The notes beneath the pieces were generated by a model that was given only the letters and a program-made list of their open reading frames with translations, was not told the DNA's origin and did no database searches. Of a DNA stretch of 58,169 nt, positions 33,539 through 41,856 are shown one piece after another. This stretch comes from CAZFPT01 sp046541875 (GTDB lineage: Bacteria; Planctomycetota; Phycisphaerae; SM23-33), in assembly GCA_046541875.1 (NCBI GenBank), contig JBKHCL010000006.1, forward strand, positions 1 through 58,169, given 5' to 3'. The translations under genes and the position numbers were made by a program. Within the stretch, counting starts at the first letter, position 1, and the number at the start of each line of letters is the position of its first letter.

Positions 33539-35014
33539 CTAGGCGTTGTAGGTGCTGGCGGTGACGTCGCCGCCGGTGCCCGTCCAGTTGGTGTGGAAGA
33601 ACTCACCGCGAGGCTTGTCGACGCGCTCGTAGGTGTGGGCGCCGAAGTAGTCCCGCTGGGCCTGGAGCAGATTGGCCGGAAGCCGCTCGGAGCGGTAGCC
33701 GTCGAAGTACGCCAGCGCGCTGGAGAAGGCGGGGACGGGCACGCCCATCTCGACCGACTTGCTCACCACGCGCCGCCAGGCGGCCTGGGCGTTGGTCACG
33801 GCGTCCTTGAAGTAGGGCGCCAGCAGCAGGTTCACCAGCTGCGGGTCCTCGTCGAAGGCTTCCTTGATCTTGCCGAGGAACTGGCTGCGGATGATGCAGC
33901 CGCCACGCCACATCAGGGCGATCCCGCCGTAGTTGAGGTTCCAGTCCCACTCCTTCGCCGCTTCCCGCATGAGCTGGTAGCCTTGGGCGTAGGAGACGAT
34001 CTTGCTGGCGTAGAGCGCCTGGCGGATGTCTTCGATGAAGGCGGCCTTGTCGCCGTCAAACGTCGCGTCCGGGCCGGTGAGTTCCTTGGCGGCTGCGACG
34101 CGCTCGTCCTTCAGGGCGCTGAGGCAGCGGGCGAAGACGGCTTCGCCGATCAGCGTCAGAGGCTGACCAAGGTCCAGGGCGGTGATGGCCGTCCATTTGC
34201 CCGTGCCTTTCTGGCCGGCGGTGTCGAGGATGACGTCCACCATGGGCTTGCCCGTCTCGTCGTCCTTTTTGGCAAGGATATCTCGGCTGATCTCGATGAG
34301 GTAGCTGTCCAGGTCGCCCTTGTTCCACTCGGCGAAGACATCGCTCATCTCGTCGGGCGTCATGCCCATGCCCTTCATGAGGTTGTAGGCTTCGCAGATC
34401 AGCTGCATGTCGCCGTACTCGATGCCGTTATGCACCATCTTCACGAAGTGTCCCGCGCCGTTCTCGCCGACCCAGTCGCAGCAGGCTTCTTCCTTGCCGG
34501 TATTCGGGTCGGTCACCTTGGCGGCAGAGTCCTGGAAGATGTTTTTTACGTGCTCCCAGGCGGCCGGGCTGCCACCGGGCATGATGCTGGGCCCGCGACG
34601 GGCGCCTTCTTCACCGCCCGAGACGCCCGTGCCGATGTAGAGCATGCCCTTTTCCTCGACGTACTTCGTGCGACGCATCGTGTCGTGGAAGTTGCTGTTG
34701 CCGCCATCGATGATGATGTCGCCCTCTTCCAGGTGCGGCAGGACCTTGTCGATGAACTTGTCCACCGGGTCGCCGGCCTTGACCAGCAGCATCACCCGCC
34801 GGGGACGCTTCAGTGACGCGACGAGTTCCTCGATCGAATGGGTTCCGATGATCGTGTCGCGCCCCTTGGCCTCGTTCTCCATGAAACGGTCCACCTTCTC
34901 CACCGTGCGGTTGAACACCGCAATGGTGTAGCCATGGTCGTTCATGTTCAGAACGAGGTTCTGGCCCATTACAGCCAGTCCGATCAAACCCAGGTCAGCC
35001 TTCGCTTCGGCCAT
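33539..35014 (-). CDS. gnd: 6-phosphogluconate dehydrogenase, decarboxylating
   Basis: 491 residues, the NADP-dependent enzyme of the oxidative pentose phosphate pathway that yields ribulose 5-phosphate and CO2. Rossmann start LIGLAVMGQNLVLNMNDHGY, VFNRTVEKVDRFM, the signature GVSGGEEGARRGPSIMPGG, catalytic NGAGHFVKMVHNGIEYGDMQ and substrate block ALYASKIVSYAQGYQLMR. The C-terminal tail FHTNWTGTGGD is intact. AAAGGAG precedes the ATG at 35014; the frame stays open upstream without homology. First gene of the minus-strand sugar-acid operon, so it may serve gluconate-type carbon flow there. Confidence 0.97.
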   Translation of the reverse strand: MAEAKADLGLIGLAVMGQNLVLNMNDHGYTIAVFNRTVEKVDRFMENEAKGRDTIIGTHSIEELVASLKRPRRVMLLVKAGDPVDKFIDKVLPHLEEGDIIIDGGNSNFHDTMRRTKYVEEKGMLYIGTGVSGGEEGARRGPSIMPGGSPAAWEHVKNIFQDSAAKVTDPNTGKEEACCDWVGENGAGHFVKMVHNGIEYGDMQLICEAYNLMKGMGMTPDEMSDVFAEWNKGDLDSYLIEISRDILAKKDDETGKPMVDVILDTAGQKGTGKWTAITALDLGQPLTLIGEAVFARCLSALKDERVAAAKELTGPDATFDGDKAAFIEDIRQALYASKIVSYAQGYQLMREAAKEWDWNLNYGGIALMWRGGCIIRSQFLGKIKEAFDEDPQLVNLLLAPYFKDAVTNAQAAWRRVVSKSVEMGVPVPAFSSALAYFDGYRSERLPANLLQAQRDYFGAHTYERVDKPRGEFFHTNWTGTGGDVTASTYNA

Positions 35015-35297
35015 CGTTGCATGCTCCTTTGGTGTTGAGCGGGGGTCCGCCCGCCTTGTCATTGTGTCCGGGGTCGCGCCCGGAAACTCATCCTGTGGGG
35101 AGACGTAAAACGCCATCCGTCGGCCAGCCTGATCGCCCGTAAGAGCGCAGCCGACTCGAAAGTCGCTATCCTAGTGCGCCATACGACGAATGCAAGCGAA
35201 ATGAATACCGCGCCGCTGGCCGGCGCGCGACATGATTTTGGGGCAGGGCGGTCTGTGGTTCGTTTCGCTTCGGCCTGCTTACCCCGTTCAGCTATCT

Positions 35298-35325
35298 CGC
35301 CCGCAACAAGTTGCGGGCCCTACGG
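35298..35325 (+). repeat. 28-nt palindromic repeat, copy 1
   Basis: Contains a perfect 9-base stem GCCCGCAAC-AA-GTTGCGGGC (35299-35318) followed by CCTACGG. A second copy lies at 37952-37979 in opposite orientation with one mismatch. The two flank a 2.6-kb block of three genes. Likely a dispersed REP-like element. Confidence 0.6.
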
Positions 35326-35372
35326 CTGGCCGGCGGTTCCCATTCGATGATTGAATCGATATACTTCCGTCC

Positions 35373-36173
35373 ATGAGCAAGAACCTCCCTGAGTCCATCG
35401 AGTGGGTCGGTCTGCTGGCCGGGCCGGCGCCGGCCCCGAGAGGCGTGTGCCTGTTCATCGACGAGACGGGGGTGTGGCACCTGTTGGCGGACCGCGCGGG
35501 GCAGGGGGCGGGGCTCCTGCACGCCACCGGCCGATCGCTCGAACCGCTCTCTCGCAACCCGGACCTGCTTCCCGACGAGCCCGGGCTGCTCTCGCCGCAC
35601 GTGGTTCGTGACGGCATGCGATATGTCCTCGCCGCCGGCAGGGGCGACGGCGAGATCGTGCTCTCTGTCACCAGCGATCCGTACGCCTGGCCCGAAGCGC
35701 CGTCCCTTGCCTTCACCGAGGACGGGGCAGCCGACCCGTTCCTTTTGCCCGGGCGGGGCGGGATCTGGTCGTGCTACTACGCCGGCCTGGATCCGCAGAA
35801 GCCCGATCAACCCGCGATCTGCGTGCGGACCGGGCAGAATCTCAAGAACTGGTCCGGTCCGAAGCGGGTGTACGTCGACCCGCCGCGGGAACACACGCCC
35901 GGGTCGGCTGCGCTGAGGCTGCCGTCGATCTGGCGGGAGGGCAGGCAGTGGCGATTGATGCTGGAAGTCACGCCTGAGGATGTAACCGCCCGCCGGACGC
36001 GCGTCCTTACCAGTCGGCAGCCCGAACGATTCGCCTGGGGTGACAAGCCGGTTCTGGCGAGTTGGGCTGACGTCCCCTGCCCCCGCCTGGCCGTGCGGGG
36101 CACGAAGGTGTACCTGCTTCGCGTGGAGGTAGTCCGGGAGGGGCAATGGTCGGTGCAGCTGGGGCGATTGTAG
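35373..36173 (+). CDS. GH43/GH32-like five-bladed beta-propeller protein
   Basis: 266 residues, no signal peptide, nearly all beta. Repeated blade-like strands (WHLLADR, YVLAAGRGDGEIVLSV, GIWSCYYAGLD, WRLMLEVTPED, KVYLLRVEV) and the ADPFLLPGRGG stretch resemble the substrate-facing blades of GH43/GH32/GH130 enzymes. The usual three acidic catalytic positions are not clearly assignable, so it may be a glycan-binding or divergent hydrolase. It stands alone next to the palindromic repeat; the ribosome binding site is weak. Confidence 0.72.
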   Translation: MSKNLPESIEWVGLLAGPAPAPRGVCLFIDETGVWHLLADRAGQGAGLLHATGRSLEPLSRNPDLLPDEPGLLSPHVVRDGMRYVLAAGRGDGEIVLSVTSDPYAWPEAPSLAFTEDGAADPFLLPGRGGIWSCYYAGLDPQKPDQPAICVRTGQNLKNWSGPKRVYVDPPREHTPGSAALRLPSIWREGRQWRLMLEVTPEDVTARRTRVLTSRQPERFAWGDKPVLASWADVPCPRLAVRGTKVYLLRVEVVREGQWSVQLGRL

Positions 36174-36186
36174 GCGGCCGCAAAAG

Positions 36187-36262
36187 TTATCAACAGGCGC
36201 GCGATTCGCGTAAATGTCGAAGCCAGTGTCTTTAACCGCATCTTAAAGCGACGTTATCCACC
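36187..36262 (+). other. two DnaA-box-like nonamers in an AT-rich intergenic patch
   Basis: TTATCAACA (36187-36195) and TTATCCACC (36254-36262) each differ by one base from the consensus TTATCCACA. They have the same orientation and lie about 67 bases apart, upstream of the phosphoesterase gene. No dnaA, dnaN or other origin-linked gene is near, so this is weak evidence for a DnaA-regulated promoter or chance. Confidence 0.25.
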
Positions 36263-36328
36263 TCTTTGCGTCGTGCGGCGATGATCCGGACAGGCAGGAA
36301 CTCCAATGCCCCGATCAGGAATTCGCCC

Positions 36329-37243
36329 ATGAACGACGTGCTGACGTCTCCGAAATACCGCAGCCTGCGGATCGGTTCGTTCGTCAAGAATGTGCTCTGG
36401 AAGGCTGCCAGCCAGGTGGCGCTGCATGGCCTGGTCGGGTGGGAACTCGAAGACCACTGGTTGACGCTGGAGCACCGTGACGTTCGGCTGCCCAACCTCG
36501 GGGCCGACCTGGACGGCAGCAGGGTGGTGCATCTGTCCGATCTGCACCTGAGCCCCATCATGCGGCAGCGGGCGCTGGGACGGTATATCGAACTGGCCAA
36601 CGAGCTCGAACCCGACTTCGTGGTGGTCACCGGCGATTTCATCTGGGCGTCGGCCCGCAGCTACGCCCGCCAGGTGGCTGAGCTCATGGGCGGGTTGAGC
36701 CCGTCGATCGCAACGGTGGCGGTGCTGGGCAACCACGATTATGGCGTATGGCGGCCGAGCACGCACAGCGGTCTGGGAGGGCTGGCCGACTACCTCACCG
36801 ATCGCCTGGAGGCGGCCGACGTGACGGTGCTCCGCAACGAGGCCATCACGTTCCGCAAGGGGAGCAGTACACTTGCGATGGTCGGCGTGGGCGATTTGTG
36901 GACGTACGATTACCTCCCGATGCGGGCGTTCGGGGGCGTTCCAATCGGCGCGCCGGTGCTGGGACTTACGCACAATCCGGACGCAGCCGGTGACCTGGCG
37001 AAACTTGGTGCGGATTACATTCTCGCGGGGCACACGCACGGCAAGGCGATCGCCGACACCCGCCTGAACAATCTGCTCTTCCCGGTGGTGTATCGCGAGT
37101 TCGCAGCCGGCGAATATTCCATGGACGGCATTCGTCTGTACGTGAACCGGGGGATCGGCCCGTCGCGGCGGGTGCTGGACGACCACCGCCCCGAGGTGAC
37201 GATGCTCACCTTGCGGGATGCAGCCAGGAATGGCGATAGATAA
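36329..37243 (+). CDS. calcineurin-like metallophosphoesterase (YkuE/LpxH-type)
   Basis: 304 residues with the complete two-metal phosphoesterase set: VVHLSDLHLSP, VVTGDFIW, LGNHDYG, then a late Asp/His region and ILAGHTHGK. Residues 1-60 are basic and amphipathic (FVKNVLWKAASQ), consistent with peripheral membrane attachment as in UDP-diacylglucosamine hydrolases of the YkuE type. The substrate may be a lipid headgroup or nucleotide; not resolved. I chose the ATG at 36329 with AGGA upstream over an in-frame ATG at 36266. Confidence 0.88.
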   Translation: MNDVLTSPKYRSLRIGSFVKNVLWKAASQVALHGLVGWELEDHWLTLEHRDVRLPNLGADLDGSRVVHLSDLHLSPIMRQRALGRYIELANELEPDFVVVTGDFIWASARSYARQVAELMGGLSPSIATVAVLGNHDYGVWRPSTHSGLGGLADYLTDRLEAADVTVLRNEAITFRKGSSTLAMVGVGDLWTYDYLPMRAFGGVPIGAPVLGLTHNPDAAGDLAKLGADYILAGHTHGKAIADTRLNNLLFPVVYREFAAGEYSMDGIRLYVNRGIGPSRRVLDDHRPEVTMLTLRDAARNGDR

Positions 37244-37246
37244 ATA

Positions 37247-37275
37247 TGGGAAACGCCGTCCGGTGCCCCTATAAT
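37247..37275 (+). promoter_or_regulatory. promoter for the HicB-like gene
   Basis: A perfect -10 TATAAT (37270-37275) is preceded, 17 bases upstream, by a poor -35 (TGGGAA). It lies about 75 bases ahead of the HicB-like start. The -10 is unusual in such GC-rich sequence, which makes a real promoter likely. Confidence 0.5.
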
Positions 37276-37349
37276 GTTGCAAACAGCGGGGCTGCGGGGG
37301 AATCGCTGCATTCGGAGGCAGCGAGGAACAGATCAAAGGAAGGTGACCG

Positions 37350-37589
37350 ATGAAACTGCGAATCGAAACCCGATGCGAAGAGGACGGCTACCGGGCCTGG
37401 TGCCCGGAACTGGTCGGCTGCGCTGCCGGTGTGGGCCCAACACCCGGAGACGCGATGGAGCAGAGCGTCCGTGCGATCCGAGGCTACCTGGCGTCCGTAA
37501 CCGACTTCGTCCCCGAGAAGCTCCTGCTGGAGGTCGACGGGGAAACAATCGAAGCCGACGAATGGGCGACCTTCGAGGAAATCGGCTGA
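37350..37589 (+). CDS. HicB-family antitoxin-like protein (solitary)
   Basis: 79 residues with the HicB fold: MKLRIETRCEEDGYRAWCPELVGCAAGVGPTPGDAMEQ (first 38 residues, beta-beta-beta-alpha) is the usual RNase H-like partner domain. No C-terminal DNA-binding helix-turn-helix or ribbon-helix-helix is visible. The HicA toxin (about 60 residues, double-stranded-RNA-binding) is not encoded on either side, so this is an orphan that may have a role other than toxin control. AAGGAAGG precedes the ATG. A perfect -10 lies upstream and an intrinsic terminator downstream, so it is a single-gene unit. Confidence 0.82.
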   Translation: MKLRIETRCEEDGYRAWCPELVGCAAGVGPTPGDAMEQSVRAIRGYLASVTDFVPEKLLLEVDGETIEADEWATFEEIG

Positions 37590-37621
37590 TCGATACGAAG
37601 CATCAACGAGTGAATATCGCG

Positions 37622-37653
37622 GCGGCGGTCTCCCAGCGGGACCGTCGCTTTTT
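37622..37653 (+). terminator. Rho-independent terminator of the HicB-like gene
   Basis: GCGGCGGTC (37622-37630) pairs with GACCGTCGC (37640-37648) with one G-T pair, a 9-base stem with a 9-base loop, followed directly by TTTTT (37649-37653) and ATTT. It lies 33 bases after the stop codon. Confidence 0.75.
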
Positions 37654-37659
37654 ATTTGG

Positions 37660-37951
37660 GTTGACCGACGGATTGGCCAATATGTGCACGCTTTTCGTGG
37701 CTGGGCTTCCAGCCCATGTTCTACACGGCCCCTTCGACTTTGCTCAGGATTTTCAACTGGAAGGCCGTGCTATAAGCGCTCTATCCCCCACCTGACGGTG
37801 GGGGCTTGTAGGGCTGGCGAACCACCGGGATCGGGCCCAACGATTCAAAACATGGAGAGACGTTTTGTTCGCGTAAGGGTTTGGTATCCGAAGAACCGAG
37901 GTGGTTTGCCGGCGGAACGATTGACGGTGGGGGGCTCCCTCAGTGCTCCAA
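37660..37951. other. hairpin-rich non-coding region
   Basis: No gene is supported between the HicB terminator and the second 28-nt repeat. The stretch holds two further hairpins: TGGGCT-TCC-AGCCCA (37702-37716) and CCCCCACC-TGAC-GGTGGGGG (37785-37804, perfect 8-base stem). The CTTCGACTTTGCTCAGGA sequence between them looks like a dispersed repeat seen in many environmental bacteria (recollection, not tested). It reads as an accumulation of short repeats. Confidence 0.5.
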
Positions 37952-37979
37952 CCGTAGGGCTCGCAACTTGTTGCGGGCG
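37952..37979 (-). repeat. 28-nt palindromic repeat, copy 2 (inverted)
   Basis: Reverse complement of 35298-35325 with a single substitution (27 of 28 bases). It lies 7 bases beyond the 3' end of the esterase gene. Confidence 0.6.
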
Positions 37980-37985
37980 GAACGA

Positions 37986-38810
37986 CTACTCGTTGTCGGC
38001 GACGAACCCGATCTCTCGGAGCCAGTCTTCGCACAGCGAGGTCCATCGGGCCACGTGGGGGTTTTCCAGCGCGAGCCCCAGCCCATGTCGGCCATGAGGG
38101 AAGACGTGCACGCTGCAACTGACCCCGACGGCAGACAGCGTGCGGGCCAGCAGAAGCGACTGGTCGGCAGGGACGGTCGTATCGTCGTCGGTGGCCCAGA
38201 GGAAGGTCGGCGGATTCTCCGAGGTGATGTGGTCTTCGAGCTGCACGTACCGTTGCAGTTGGGGCGGGGGATTCTCTCCGAGCAGCCATTCGTGCGGGCC
38301 GCCGCGTCCCATCGCCGTCAGTGAGATGGGGGCATAGCAGCCGACCATCGCATCGGGCCTGGCGCGGAGGTTGGCAAGGTCGTCGGCGGGGTCTGCTTCG
38401 TCGATGGTGCTGATCGAGCAGGCCAGGTGCCCCCCGGCGCTGAAGCCCAGCGCGGCGACCTTCCGGCCGTCCAGTTGCCAATCATCGCTCCGCGCTCGCA
38501 GCAGGCGAATTGCCCGGCGGGCATCCTGCAGGGCTGCGGGCAGTTGATACGGCCGAACGCGGTAACGAACCACGGCGGCTGTCATGCCCAGCCCCGCCAA
38601 CCAGCGTGCGACGGGCTCGCCCTCGTGATCGGCCAGGTGGTTGTACCCGCCACCGGGAAAGACGGCCATCACGGGTGTCGGTTCGGTCGCTCGCTCGGCC
38701 GATCGGTAAAGCGTCAGTGTGGGGCAATCGTCGCTTTCATCGCCCAGGGCACCGGGTGCACCGTCGGGCCAGAGCGGGCAGGGCGGTTCGATGTGAATGG
38801 TTTCCGTCAT
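37986..38810 (-). CDS. alpha/beta-hydrolase, acetyl-esterase/xylanase-esterase-like
   Basis: 274 residues. Oxyanion motif MAVFPGGGYNHLADHEG, nucleophile Ser in GFSAGGHLACS, catalytic Asp in LWATDDDTTVPADQ and His in FPHGRHGLGLA: a complete triad of the BD-FAE/Aes type of esterases, which remove acetyl or other acyl groups from small esters or polysaccharides. No signal peptide is seen. GAGGAG precedes the ATG at 38810. It follows the ABC exporter by 19 bases and is co-transcribed. Confidence 0.9.
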   Translation of the reverse strand: MTETIHIEPPCPLWPDGAPGALGDESDDCPTLTLYRSAERATEPTPVMAVFPGGGYNHLADHEGEPVARWLAGLGMTAAVVRYRVRPYQLPAALQDARRAIRLLRARSDDWQLDGRKVAALGFSAGGHLACSISTIDEADPADDLANLRARPDAMVGCYAPISLTAMGRGGPHEWLLGENPPPQLQRYVQLEDHITSENPPTFLWATDDDTTVPADQSLLLARTLSAVGVSCSVHVFPHGRHGLGLALENPHVARWTSLCEDWLREIGFVADNE

Positions 38811-38829
38811 GCGGGGGCTCCTCGGGGTC

Positions 38830-40656
38830 TCAGGCGATGCTTGCCATCTGTGCATAGCGTCCGTCGCGGGCGAGCAATTCTTCGTGCGTGCCGGTTTCGA
38901 TGATCTGCCCGTCTTCGAGCACCAGGATGCGGTCGGCACTGCGGATGGTCGAAAGTCGGTGGGCGATCACGAACGACGTGCGTCCCTTCATGAGCGTGTC
39001 CATGCTTTCCTGGATGGCTGCCTCGGTGGTGGTGTCCAGCGCGCTGGTGGCTTCGTCGAGCACGATGATCGCGGGGTCTTTGAGGATCATCCGGGCGATG
39101 GCGATGCGCTGGCGCTGTCCGCCCGAGAGCGTCACGCCGCGTTCGCCGATGTGGCTGTCGTAGCCTTCGGGCAGTTGCGAGATGAACTCGTGGATGTTGG
39201 CCAGCTTGGCGGCGCGGACGACTTCGTCGAGGTCGGCGGTGGGGCGCGAGAAGGCGATATTCTGCGCGACCGAGCCGTAGAACAGGAAGTTCTCCTGGAA
39301 GACGATACCGACGGCCGACCGGATGGCGTCCATCTTGACTTCATCGAGCGGATGACCGTCGATGAGAATGCGGCCTTGCTGGGGATCGTAGAACCGCGGG
39401 ATCAGGGCGGCCAGGGTGCTCTTTCCCGAGCCGGTCGAGCCGACGATGGCGACGACTTCGCCGGGTTGGACGTCCAGGTTGATGTCCTTGAGCACCTCCG
39501 TGCCTTCGTCGTACCAGAAGCTGACGTTCTCGAACCGGACGCGTCCTTCGTCGAGGTCTGCCCACTTGGCGCCGGGTTTGTCCTTGATGTCGGGCTGGAT
39601 GTCGAAGAACTGGAAGACGCGCTCGGCCGAGGCCATCCCGCGTTGAATGACGTCGTAGAAGCCCGCCAGGCGCGTGAACGGGTCGAAGAAGCGGTTCATC
39701 AGCGGCAGGAAGGCCATGATCATCCCGACACTGACGTCGCCCCATCCCAGGACGATCATCGCCCCGCCGGCCGATGCGAGCATCACCATGGCCAGGTCGC
39801 GCGTACCGTAGAGCACCTGGTGGTTCACGCTGAAAATGCGCATCGCGTTGTTCACGCTGTCGCGGTAGGCTTCGTTGGCGCGGGACACGTCGCGCTGGGC
39901 TTCTTCCTCCTGCCCGAACGCCTTGATCTCGCGGATGCCGCTGATCTGCTCCTGGACGGTGGCGTTGACCTGCGCCTGCCGCTCGCGCTGCTGGCGGTAG
40001 AGCGGGCGAAGCTTGATGCGGATCCGACGGATCGCCCAGAAAATCACCGGCACCGGAACGAGCACCACCAGGAACAACTGCCAGCTCATCACCAGCATCA
40101 GGATGGGGGCGACCAGGAGGTGCAGGCACATGTACGAGACGGCGAAGGATTGTTTGAGCATCTGCTGCATCTGCATCACGTCGCCCACTGCGCGGGTCAT
40201 CACGTGCCCGGCCTGCTCCTTGTTGAAGTAGCTCAGCGAGAGCTTGTGGAGGTGGTGCATGATGTGCGTCTTGATGTCCAGCAGCAGGTTCTGCGTGACG
40301 CGCGTGCCCAGGCGCCACATGAACACGCCCACGGTATTGGCGAACACGATCAGCAGGATCAGGCCGACGAAGTAGACGCCCGTCCAGTGGAGCTTCTCGT
40401 CCCAGGTGTCCATCCAGCCGGTGGTATCGAACGTCCAGCCAAGCAGGTGCACCGGTTTGGGCACCACGACCAGGTCGAAATAATACCGCAGGCTCATCGC
40501 CGGAAGGAGGTTCAGAAACGAGTTGAGAAAATACAGCAGGTAGACCTTGCGCAGGGGCAGCTTGTACGGCTTCATGTAGTGGAAGAAGTGCCGCAGCAAG
40601 CCCCAATCGGTGAGCTTGTTCTCGGTGGGTAGCGGTTGGTCGGAGGGTTTCGGCAT
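38830..40656 (-). CDS. ABC exporter, fused TMD-NBD half-transporter (MsbA/LmrA type)
   Basis: 608 residues: six transmembrane helices (residues 30-340), then an ATPase with Walker A GSTGSGKST, Q-loop VFQENFLF, signature LSGGQRQRIAIARM, Walker B IIVLDEATSALD and H-loop IAHRLSTIRSADRI. As a homodimer it would export lipids, peptides or drugs. The gene was started at ATG 40656 (MPKPSDQPLP); the frame is open another 1.9 kb upstream, but this lies antisense to two genes. No strong ribosome binding site is seen. Co-transcribed with the esterase. Confidence 0.93.
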   Translation of the reverse strand: MPKPSDQPLPTENKLTDWGLLRHFFHYMKPYKLPLRKVYLLYFLNSFLNLLPAMSLRYYFDLVVVPKPVHLLGWTFDTTGWMDTWDEKLHWTGVYFVGLILLIVFANTVGVFMWRLGTRVTQNLLLDIKTHIMHHLHKLSLSYFNKEQAGHVMTRAVGDVMQMQQMLKQSFAVSYMCLHLLVAPILMLVMSWQLFLVVLVPVPVIFWAIRRIRIKLRPLYRQQRERQAQVNATVQEQISGIREIKAFGQEEEAQRDVSRANEAYRDSVNNAMRIFSVNHQVLYGTRDLAMVMLASAGGAMIVLGWGDVSVGMIMAFLPLMNRFFDPFTRLAGFYDVIQRGMASAERVFQFFDIQPDIKDKPGAKWADLDEGRVRFENVSFWYDEGTEVLKDINLDVQPGEVVAIVGSTGSGKSTLAALIPRFYDPQQGRILIDGHPLDEVKMDAIRSAVGIVFQENFLFYGSVAQNIAFSRPTADLDEVVRAAKLANIHEFISQLPEGYDSHIGERGVTLSGGQRQRIAIARMILKDPAIIVLDEATSALDTTTEAAIQESMDTLMKGRTSFVIAHRLSTIRSADRILVLEDGQIIETGTHEELLARDGRYAQMASIA

Positions 40657-40762
40657 GCAAGTGGTTCTACCGCGGCCACGTCGGCTGTCAAGGTTCCAGC
40701 GCCGATTTTGCGTCTCGCCGGGCGCGGAACGAGATGGAAACGTCCGGCAAATGAGAGGGTTC

Positions 40763-40794
40763 TTGCTGTGACGGCCGGTGCGATGTGGTATACT
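40763..40794 (+). promoter_or_regulatory. extended -10 promoter of the aldolase/gltX unit
   Basis: TGGTATACT holds an extended -10 (TG at 40786-40787, TATACT at 40789-40794). Weak -35 options are TTGCTG (40763-40768, spacer 20) or TGTGAC (40767-40772, spacer 16). It is about 50 bases before the aldolase start. Confidence 0.5.
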
Positions 40795-40845
40795 CCGGGA
40801 CCCTGTTGAAAGGACAGACCAATTATCCAGCAAGGAGCGACTCCG

Positions 40846-41790
40846 ATGTTTCGTCCTGAGATCAAGGTAGTGGACTGCACCATCCGCGATGGTGGGTTGG
40901 TGAACGACTCGAATTTCGACCTGAAAACGGTCCGGGCTGCCTACAAGGCCGCCTGCGACGCGGGAATCGATTACGTCGAGTTGGGCTACCGCAATTCCAG
41001 AGAGATGTTCGATCCCGAGGAGTTCGGGCCGTGGCGATTCTGCTCCGAGGACGACCTCAAACGCGCCACCGAGGGGATCGATCCGCAGGAAACCAAGCTG
41101 ACGGTCATGATGGACGCCCACAAGTCCTCCCCGGACGATCTCCTGCCGGCCGATGAGTCGCTGGTGGACATGGTCCGCTGCTCGACCTACGTCAAGGATG
41201 TCGACAAGGCGATCCACCTTACCAAGGTCGCCAAAGACCTCGGCTACGAGTGTGCGATCAACATCATGGCCATCTCGCAGGAGGGCGGGCCGGTTCTGGA
41301 TGAGGCGCTGCAGCAGATCGAGGAAGAATCGCCCGCCCTGGCGGTGTACATCGTGGACTCCTTCGGCGCGCTGTACTCCGAAACCGTCCATTACCTCGTG
41401 GAACGCTACCGTATGTTCATCAAGACCAAAGAGGTCGGCGTCCACATGCACAACAACCAGCAACTGGCGTTCGCCAACACCATCGAGGGCATCATCAAGG
41501 GTGCCAACTACCTCGACGCCACCATGTACGGCCTGGGGCGCGGGGCGGGAAATTGCCCGCTGGAACTGTTGCTGGGCTTCCTGAAGAATCCGCGATACAA
41601 GCTCGTGCCCATTCTGGACGTGCTGGGCGAGAACATCGTCCCGCTGCTGGACGAGATCGACTGGGGCTACCGCGTGCCCTACGCCATCACCGGGCAGCTG
41701 GACCGCCATCCCTCCGCGGCGATCAACTGGCTCAAGAGCGACAACCCCAACGACTTCGTGGGCTTCTTCGACCAGATCACCGAGGACTGA
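40846..41790 (+). CDS. HMGL-like / 4-hydroxy-2-oxovalerate aldolase-type lyase
   Basis: 314 residues, a TIM-barrel metal-dependent aldolase. It begins with the catalytic DCTIRDGG motif (DxTxRDG), has YVELGYRN, VYIVDSFGALYSET and the metal-binding VGVHMHNNQQLAFANT, and ends with GLGRGAGNCPLELLL. These match the 'aldolase catalytic domain' group of DmpG/HMG-CoA lyase/2-isopropylmalate synthase enzymes. There is no accompanying DmpF dehydrogenase or sugar cluster, so the substrate is unknown. AAGGAG precedes the ATG. gltX follows 66 bases later on the same transcript. Confidence 0.88.
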   Translation: MFRPEIKVVDCTIRDGGLVNDSNFDLKTVRAAYKAACDAGIDYVELGYRNSREMFDPEEFGPWRFCSEDDLKRATEGIDPQETKLTVMMDAHKSSPDDLLPADESLVDMVRCSTYVKDVDKAIHLTKVAKDLGYECAINIMAISQEGGPVLDEALQQIEEESPALAVYIVDSFGALYSETVHYLVERYRMFIKTKEVGVHMHNNQQLAFANTIEGIIKGANYLDATMYGLGRGAGNCPLELLLGFLKNPRYKLVPILDVLGENIVPLLDEIDWGYRVPYAITGQLDRHPSAAINWLKSDNPNDFVGFFDQITED

Positions 41791-41856
41791 CCGCCCCGTC
41801 CGCCCCGGCTGAGAGTGTTCCCAGAGAAACCGCCCACCAAGCAACCGGACAATTCC

